Source of the DNA: an uncultured Lachnospiraceae bacterium
GTDB taxonomy: Bacteria; Bacillota; Clostridia; Lachnospirales; Lachnospiraceae
Assembly (NCBI GenBank): GCA_910587105.1
Contig: CAJUMB010000025.1
Location: 1-46,167 of the forward strand
DNA length: 46,167 bases
Direction of reading: 5' to 3'
Under the pieces are notes generated by a model. That model saw nothing but the letters and a program-made list of their open reading frames with translations. It was not told where the DNA came from and made no database searches. A program made the position numbers and the translations under genes. Below are positions 41,415-46,167 of this stretch, in pieces (positions within the stretch are counted from its first letter, which is position 1; every line of letters begins with the position of its first letter).

Positions 41415-41942
41415 GTGAGAAAAATTAGTCTATTTATTGCGATGAGCCTTGACGGATATATTGCGGACAGTAAGGGTAACGTCGAGTGGCTGCAGGGGCA
41501 GGGTGATGGGGAGGATATTGATACCTATTCTGAATTTATAAAGGATATTGATACTATTTTGATGGGATGGAATACTTATCATCAAATTGTTACCGAGCTT
41601 TCCCCGAATGAGTGGATATATCGTGATTTTATTACTTATGTAATCACGCATAACGAGCATACTTCTTCTGATAAAATTCGTTTTGTTAATAGGGACCCTG
41701 CGGACTTGATAAAATCTTTTAAAAATGAAAACGGCAGGGACATTTGGATATGTGGAGGGGCTGATCTTGTTCAGCAGTTAGTAAACCAGGATTTAATCGA
41801 CCGCTACTATATTACAGTCATTCCTACGCTTTTAGGTTCTGGTATTCGGCTTTTTGAAAATGCAGAACATGAGATTAAACTAAAATTGCTTAATACACGT
41901 TCATATAATGGAATGATAGATTTAAACTATATGCGGAGATAA
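41415..41942 (+). CDS. Dihydrofolate reductase-like (RibD C-terminal) protein
   Basis: 175 aa with GTG 41415 (ribosome site GGGGATAAAG). RibD_C/DHFR-like fold: ISLFIAMSLDGYIADSKGNV, ILMGWNTYHQIVTEL, ITYVITHNEH, IWICGGADLVQQLVNQDLID, YITVIPTLLGSGIRLFENA and KLLNTRSYNGMIDLNYMR. A typical small NADPH-dependent reductase of unknown substrate; common in Bacillota as a stand-alone gene. Confidence 0.85.
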   Translation: MRKISLFIAMSLDGYIADSKGNVEWLQGQGDGEDIDTYSEFIKDIDTILMGWNTYHQIVTELSPNEWIYRDFITYVITHNEHTSSDKIRFVNRDPADLIKSFKNENGRDIWICGGADLVQQLVNQDLIDRYYITVIPTLLGSGIRLFENAEHEIKLKLLNTRSYNGMIDLNYMRR

Positions 41943-42046
41943 CTAATGGTTTATCGAAAAAATAGAGTTGAGGGGAATTAAAAGGGAAGGCATCCGCTTT
42001 CATCAATAGCTGGAACAGCCCGGCGCATGATAGTTCCTGTCCCTTC

Positions 42047-42724
42047 GGAGAGCTGCTGGCGGGCTTAAGCGGGATATGCCTGTATTACCTGCTGGAGAAT
42101 ATGGCGCTTACATACACGATGGCGTCCAATGTGGGGGTTATCATCTCAGCCGCACCGTTTTTTACAGCGATACTTTCGCGTTTATTTCTAAAATCGGAAG
42201 GAAAGCTGCGGGCAAATTTTTTCATAGGTTTTGCGTTGGCAATGGCAGGTGTCGCACTGATTGGCTTTAACGGCTCCAGGATGGAACTGAACCCGGCAGG
42301 GGATGTACTGGCAGTCCTTGCGGCTTTTGTGTGGGCATGCTATTCCATACTGACAAGGAAAATCAGCAGCTTTGGCTATCCGGTCATACTTACCACACGG
42401 AGGACGTTCTTTTACGGCATTTTGTTCATGGTTCCGGTGTTATTCTTTTTTGATTTTCAAATGGGACTGGAACGGTTTGCGGATGTGACGTATCTGCTGA
42501 ATATCCTGTATCTTGGGCTGGGGGCCTCGGCACTTTGTTTTGTTACATGGAACTTTGCGGTAAAGGTGCTTGGTGCGGTGAAGACCAGTGTTTATATCTA
42601 TATGGTTCCTGTTATAACGGTTGTGACTTCCGTTCTGATACTGAGGGAGCCGGTGACATGGGTTTCTATTATGGGAACGGTTCTGGCGGTTGCGGGGCTT
42701 TTCCTTTCTGAATATAGCGGGTAG
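42047..42724 (+). pseudogene. EamA (drug/metabolite transporter) protein, N-terminally truncated
   Basis: The coherent frame begins GELLAGLSGICLYYLLENMA (42047 on) and continues through VGVIISAAPFFTAILSRLFL, FFIGFALAMAGVALIGFNGS, VLAVLAAFVWACYSILTRKI, and GASALCFVTWNFAVKVLGAV to ILREPVTWVSIMGTVLAVAG. The second EamA repeat is intact, but the first of the two repeats is mostly absent: about 225 codons against the usual ~300. An internal ATG at 42101 (207 aa) gives a smaller frame; a ribosome site is not visible. Upstream sequence 41943-42046 holds no start and is frame-broken. Confidence 0.65.
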
Positions 42725-42869
42725 AATAATATCCTCTTTTTAGCGCTGTTCAGGCAGCATTTGTGGCAGAGCGGGTAGCGTATAATGGGAAAGGAACTAT
42801 TTTCTTCGACTGCCTTCCTTTTGAAACAGGAGGAAAGTTTGCTGTGTGGCGGATTGCCCGAAAAGATAA

Positions 42870-42892
42870 AAGAATTTGTGTTATACTTTCAT
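42870..42892 (+). promoter_or_regulatory. Extended -10 promoter of the GNAT gene at 42940
   Basis: TTTGTGTTATACTTTC (42875-42890) contains the extended -10 form TGTTATACT. The remainder of the 215-bp gap (42725-42939) has no open frame I can support. Confidence 0.35.
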
Positions 42893-42939
42893 GTTTAGAG
42901 GAAAGAGATAAAAGGACATTTTTTTGAGGAGATTAAATA

Positions 42940-43449
42940 ATGGATTTTCAGCTTGTCCCTATAGGCGATAATGATTTACGACAATATAAAGCCGATATGC
43001 AGGAAGCGTTTCAAAAGGGATATGAGGATGAATTTGGCCAGTCCAAAGAGGAAATTTTACCCGAAAAGGATATTGACCAGTCTTTGAAGGCAGATGGTTC
43101 AGTGGCATATAAAGCGCTTGTTGACGGTAAAATGGCTGGCGGCGCTATTGTTGTCATTAACTCGGCCACACAGCATAACCATCTTGATTTTCTTTTTGTG
43201 AAGTATGGCACCCAAAGTAAAGGTATTGGAAAAGCAATATGGAATGAGGTTGAAAAGCGGCATCCGCAAACGAAGGTATGGGAGACCTGCACGCCATATT
43301 TTGAAAAAAGGAATATCCATTTTTATGTAAATAAGTGCGGATTCCATATCGTTGCATTCTTAAATGAAAAATATCCGGACCCTAATATGCCGGATGATTT
43401 TATAGGGGATGGCAACGGAGGGATGTTTGTGTTCCGAAAACAAATGTGA
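42940..43449 (+). CDS. GNAT family N-acetyltransferase
   Basis: 169 aa, ATG 42940 with GAGGAG eight bases upstream. Motifs: MAGGAIVVINSATQHNHLDF, LFVKYGTQSKGIGKAIWNEV (acetyl-CoA loop SKGIGK), and WETCTPYFEKRNIHFYVNKC, GFHIVAFLNEKYPD. The arrangement matches clostridial small acetyltransferases; the substrate is not known. Apparently monocistronic. Confidence 0.8.
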   Translation: MDFQLVPIGDNDLRQYKADMQEAFQKGYEDEFGQSKEEILPEKDIDQSLKADGSVAYKALVDGKMAGGAIVVINSATQHNHLDFLFVKYGTQSKGIGKAIWNEVEKRHPQTKVWETCTPYFEKRNIHFYVNKCGFHIVAFLNEKYPDPNMPDDFIGDGNGGMFVFRKQM

Positions 43450-43568
43450 ATCTGTCGTTTAGCACCAGTACAGACAGAGAGGGGATGCCGCCCCTGCAGA
43501 CATACTGGCAGACGCAGGAGTGCTGCCCAGGCAAAAATTGTTAGAAGCAAGTAAGGAGGTAAAAAAGA

Positions 43569-43745
43569 ATGCGTCATATCTATATTCGTGGAATTATTGG
43601 ACTGATCTGGCTGATCACAGCCATTGTATGCGGGGGAAACGGCAGCTTTTTGATGATGGGGTTTTCCATAATTTTAGCGGCCGCTTTCTTGTATTCTGCA
43701 TACACAGCATGGAAAAAAGAAAAAGACGGCAAAGGGGACAGGTAG
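43569..43745 (+). CDS. Small membrane protein encoded before an ABC transporter (58 aa)
   Basis: ATG 43569 behind a strong AAGGAGG seven to eight bases upstream, stop at 43743-43745; 58 aa, below the usual length cutoff. Two hydrophobic segments (YIRGIIGLIWLITAIVCGG; FLMMGFSIILAAAFLYSAYT) and a basic tail KKEKDGKGDR give a two-span membrane protein. The next gene starts 1 bp later, so it is translationally coupled to the ABC ATPase. Probably a small subunit or regulator of that transporter. Confidence 0.65.
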   Translation: MRHIYIRGIIGLIWLITAIVCGGNGSFLMMGFSIILAAAFLYSAYTAWKKEKDGKGDR

Positions 43746-43746
43746 T

Positions 43747-44454
43747 ATGGGAGAAGCACTTCTGTCTGTTAAAAATTTAAGCGCATGGTACAGTGACAGC
43801 AAAATGATACTTTCGGGTTTTTCTTTTGAGCTGGCTGAACATGAAGCAGCAGGATTGATCGGACTGAACGGAGCTGGGAAAACCACATTTCTGAAAGTGC
43901 TCTCCGGTCTGCTCCCTACCTTCCGCTCAGACGGTGTCTGTTTTTGCGGGTCTCCTTTGGATTTCAGGAAAAAGGATTTTAAACGCTTCCGCTATACTGT
44001 GTTTGCCGAGGATAATTCTTTTTCGTATTTTACTTTCCGGGAATATCTGGCCTATGTATGCGCTGCTTATAGTCAGGAAGTGCCGGAAGTGTCGGAGCTG
44101 ATACAAGGCTTTCACTTTGAAGCCTATACGGATACCCTGTTAAAAGAGCTGTCAACCGGAAACCGGAAAAAAGCATTTCTGATTACGGCTTTTGCCCTGA
44201 AACCCAGACTGCTTCTTCTGGATGAGCCGGTCAACGGGTTGGATTTCCAGAGTACAGAATACTTATATCAGCAGATTTTGGGGTATAAAGAGTATGGGAC
44301 CGTCCTGTTTTCTTCCCACATCCTGGAGAGCATCACGCTGACTTCTGACCGGGTATTTGTCCTGGAGGACGGAAAAATCCGGCAGACATTTGAACGCGGG
44401 CAGATAAATGCCGCGGATATCCGGGAGGCTCTGCATGATGCAAATGACAGGTAA
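43747..44454 (+). CDS. ABC transporter ATP-binding protein
   Basis: 235 aa, ATG 43747 just after the small protein. Walker A GLNGAGKTTFL, a Q-loop region FAEDNSFSYFTFREYLAYVC, signature ELSTGNRKK (LSGGQ divergent), Walker B PRLLLLDEPVNGLD and H-loop FSSHILESI. Typical of the ABC-2 exporters of antibiotics or peptides. It overlaps the permease gene by 20 bp. Together with the small protein it forms a three-gene export or immunity operon. Confidence 0.82.
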   Translation: MGEALLSVKNLSAWYSDSKMILSGFSFELAEHEAAGLIGLNGAGKTTFLKVLSGLLPTFRSDGVCFCGSPLDFRKKDFKRFRYTVFAEDNSFSYFTFREYLAYVCAAYSQEVPEVSELIQGFHFEAYTDTLLKELSTGNRKKAFLITAFALKPRLLLLDEPVNGLDFQSTEYLYQQILGYKEYGTVLFSSHILESITLTSDRVFVLEDGKIRQTFERGQINAADIREALHDANDR

Positions 44455-45646
44455 AGCCTTTTCCAAAAAGCTGTTTGGGGCGAAATATGAGCGGCTGCCC
44501 AGGACTCTTTTTATCGATCTGATTGTATTTTGGGGACTGTATATTTCCGGTTTTCAGGTGCAGATTGCACCGTCTGTCCGGAACTTAATGATAAGCGCCT
44601 TTACCGCAGGCGTAATGTGGCAGGCCCTTTCTTCCAAAGATAACGGCGCTGAACTAAGGCATATGCTGATGCTGCCTTTTCGCTGCCGGGAATTTGTCTT
44701 TTCATATGTTGCCGCGCTGGGAGCCTATACAGTTCTTACAAAGACAGGGCTTCTTTTAGCGGTTTTACTGGCTGTTTCTGTCTGGAACCCAATAGAGATC
44801 ATAGTGCTGATCATTTGTATGATTCATGCAGTTCTTATGGCTGCCGCAGTCTATTCTATGAGAAAATACTGGTATGCGGGCTGCCTCTGGACTGTTGTTA
44901 TAGCAGCAGTCATTCTGTTTTTGGGAAGCAGGTGGTGGTTTGGCCTGTTGCTGTTTGTGAATGGGATGTTTGCCGTCCTGTCTCTGTGGAGGGCGGACGG
45001 ATATGTTTTTTATCAGTGGGAGAGTAAGAAAAACCATGCCATCCGTCAGAGGAAGAAGGCTTCCCTGTGGCGGTATTTTTTCCGGTATCTGAGATGCCAC
45101 AAAAATTATCTGCTCAATACCGCTGTGATGTGGTGTGCAGCCCTGGTATTGCCGTATTTTTTGGGAGAAATGGCCGGTCAGTCTGTTATTCCGGTGGGCT
45201 TTGCGGTTTTATCCCTAAATACACCCATCTGTATCCTGTTGTCCTGTGACTGTGATCTGGAGCGGGCAGTCCGTTTCCTTCCTGGGCAGAAAAAAAGGTT
45301 CTGCATTCCATATTGCCTGTTTATTTTTTTGTGCAATATGGCCGCTGATGTGCTGTTCCTCTGCAGCTGGCAGGCACAGAATGGCGGCGTCACGGTTCTG
45401 ATGATTGCAGGGGCTGTTTTTTTTGCCCTGCAGAGCGCGGTGCTGTCTGTGCTGCTGGAATGGTTTTATCCCATCAGGGGCTGGAAGATCGAAAGCGATT
45501 TGTGGCACCATCCTCGGAAATATATAGTTCCAGTGGTGATGCTGCTGCTTGCGGGAGCCGTCTCCTCCTGGCCGGTTCTGCTGCCTGCTCTGCTGGTCTT
45601 ATTTGTGGCAGAAATCATAAGTTTACTTTTTATATGCAGAAGATGA
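44435..45646 (+). CDS. ABC transporter permease (ABC-2-like), unrecognised family
   Basis: 403 aa from ATG 44435 (GGGAGG six bases upstream; ATG 44438 equally possible). About ten hydrophobic segments: FIDLIVFWGLYISGFQVQI, TGLLLAVLLAVSVWNPIEII, AGCLWTVVIAAVILFLGSR, LLNTAVMWCAALVLPYFLG and YIVPVVMLLLAGAVSSWPVL. A basic loop, WESKKNHAIRQRKK, separates two halves. Pairs with the ATPase just upstream. I do not recognise a specific substrate family; bacteriocin immunity or lipid-linked drug export are possible. Confidence 0.65.
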   Translation: MMQMTGKAFSKKLFGAKYERLPRTLFIDLIVFWGLYISGFQVQIAPSVRNLMISAFTAGVMWQALSSKDNGAELRHMLMLPFRCREFVFSYVAALGAYTVLTKTGLLLAVLLAVSVWNPIEIIVLIICMIHAVLMAAAVYSMRKYWYAGCLWTVVIAAVILFLGSRWWFGLLLFVNGMFAVLSLWRADGYVFYQWESKKNHAIRQRKKASLWRYFFRYLRCHKNYLLNTAVMWCAALVLPYFLGEMAGQSVIPVGFAVLSLNTPICILLSCDCDLERAVRFLPGQKKRFCIPYCLFIFLCNMAADVLFLCSWQAQNGGVTVLMIAGAVFFALQSAVLSVLLEWFYPIRGWKIESDLWHHPRKYIVPVVMLLLAGAVSSWPVLLPALLVLFVAEIISLLFICRR

Positions 45647-45759
45647 AACGGCAGTATTTCTGTCAAACGTTACTTTCTAGCCAGGATGCCGCAATAATTG
45701 GCATATCCATCATGCCAAAGAATTAATTAATAACTTTGAATTTAACGGAGGCAGGATAT

Positions 45760-45870
45760 ATGGATATTAGCATTTATAATTTCCTTAGCCGGGGTCATGG
45801 CTTGCAGTGCTTATCAGAATTTGCCCCTAAAAATCCATTGCACACAACGGTAACTCCCTTCCCTGCTTGA
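45760..45870 (+). CDS. Small ORF with strong ribosome site (36 aa)
   Basis: ATG 45760 with GGAGG at 45747-45751, stop 45868-45870. The peptide begins MDISIYNFLSRGHGLQCLSE and shows no domain. Another frame across it encodes a hydrophobic stretch (LAFIISLAGVMACSAYQ) but lacks a start. It may be a leader, a degraded gene or chance. Bases 45647-45759 show no other gene. Confidence 0.25.
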   Translation: MDISIYNFLSRGHGLQCLSEFAPKNPLHTTVTPFPA

Positions 45871-45886
45871 ATTGTTCAAAACATAG

Positions 45887-46071
45887 TGCTATACTTTCAA
45901 TATCAAGATATTCTGGAGGTGAGACTTATGTGTATAAACAAAAAAAGAAGGAATAAAGCTTGGCTCCATACAGAGCCAGTATAAGCGACGCCTGCATGGA
46001 GTAAATATTAGTCGCTGACATATATTGCTGGCTTTGCTGCTTGACTAAATCAATCAAGGAGGAAGCCGCAT
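45887..46071 (+). promoter_or_regulatory. Structured leader before the CD3324-like gene
   Basis: Extended -10 TGCTATACT (45887-45895), then an 18-codon ORF (45928-45984), hairpin TGGCTC (45961-45966)/GAGCCA (45973-45978) and hairpin AGCGAC (45984-45989)/GTCGCT (46011-46016). CTCCAT (45964-45969) can instead pair with ATGGAG (45996-46001), excluding both. The ORF stop lies between the competing elements, so ribosome position would change the fold. Confidence 0.4.
45928..45984 (+). CDS. Candidate leader peptide (18 aa)
   Basis: ATG 45928 with GGAGG upstream; peptide MCINKKRRNKAWLHTEPV, rich in Lys/Arg/Asn in its first half. It ends inside the competing hairpins described for the leader. Reminiscent of translational attenuation peptides, without a known match. 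Confidence 0.35.
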   Translation: MCINKKRRNKAWLHTEPV

Positions 46072-46167
46072 ATGAAATATATAAATGCAAATGAAATTCT
46101 CCCTGTCAGGCTGGTTGAAGAATTGCAAAAGTATATGCAGGCAGGTTATATCTATATTCCTGCAAAA
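46072..46167 (+). CDS. CD3324-like family protein, 5' part
   Basis: 32 residues visible, from ATG 46072 with AAGGAGG eight bases upstream, running off the right edge. It begins MKYINANEILPVRLVEELQK, then YMQAGYIYIPAK. This matches the N-terminus of CD3324-type proteins, small DNA-binding-like proteins (Mor-activator related) of Clostridia. A long leader with an upstream ORF precedes it. Confidence 0.6.
   Translation, partial: MKYINANEILPVRLVEELQKYMQAGYIYIPAK

Overview
The window looks like a chromosomal stretch of a gut Clostridia, most likely Lachnospiraceae. I base this on the moderate GC content, Gram-positive Shine-Dalgarno sites (GGAGG type), frequent GTG and TTG starts, and the family mix: Lsa-type ABC-F, tandem AAA-ATPase/PD-(D/E)XK proteins, DUF3786, DUF5714, DUF1638, a CD3324-like protein and a TelA operon. 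I recognise no rRNA, tRNA, CRISPR array or complete insertion sequence. The sequence alone does not fix the species.

Layout. 1-3060 is a decayed accessory zone: the end of an IS5-like transposase with a probable right terminus, a broken zeta toxin and antitoxin remnant, a BspA-type leucine-rich repeat gene, a secreted cell-wall-binding transglutaminase-like protein, a GNAT acetyltransferase and a gutted Fic gene. 3062-6300 holds two tandem AAA-ATPase/nuclease-like genes. 6306-9031 holds a broken MATE pump divergent from a MerR regulator, which is followed by an MmcQ/YjbR-alkyltransferase fusion. 9088-13170 (minus strand) carries a PucR-type regulator, a URO-D/methyltransferase-family protein and a GPH-type transporter. 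13337-17942 has upp back-to-back with an Lsa-family ABC-F gene whose leader looks like an attenuator, then a xanthine-type permease and a tag-type DNA glycosylase. 18435-22008 is a three-gene operon: membrane protein, VWA/solute-binding protein, TelA.

The most interesting region is 22062-31607. A DeoR-family repressor is divergent from a nine-gene operon: cupin, TIM-barrel protein, DapA-family aldolase, four-subunit FAD/Fe-S amine dehydrogenase, AGCS amino-acid:Na+ symporter and FGGY sugar kinase. The combination suggests uptake and oxidative splitting of an amino-acid conjugate whose second half is a sugar or sugar acid. No pathway with exactly this set is known to me. It is followed by a convergent pair of half-size chromate-transporter genes.

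33172-46167 is accessory again: Nudix and YbaK genes, a kinase remnant, a MATE pump, an autoregulated TetR operon (DUF3786 remnant, flavodoxin, DUF1638), a chimeric LysR remnant, a DUF5714/methyltransferase pair, a broken YoaP acetyltransferase, a DHFR-like reductase, a truncated EamA transporter, a GNAT, an ABC transporter with a small membrane protein, and a partial CD3324-like gene behind a leader peptide. A recurring oddity is that at least six genes (Fic, MATE, kinase, DUF3786, YoaP, zeta) keep recognisable ends but lack an internal piece and change frame.
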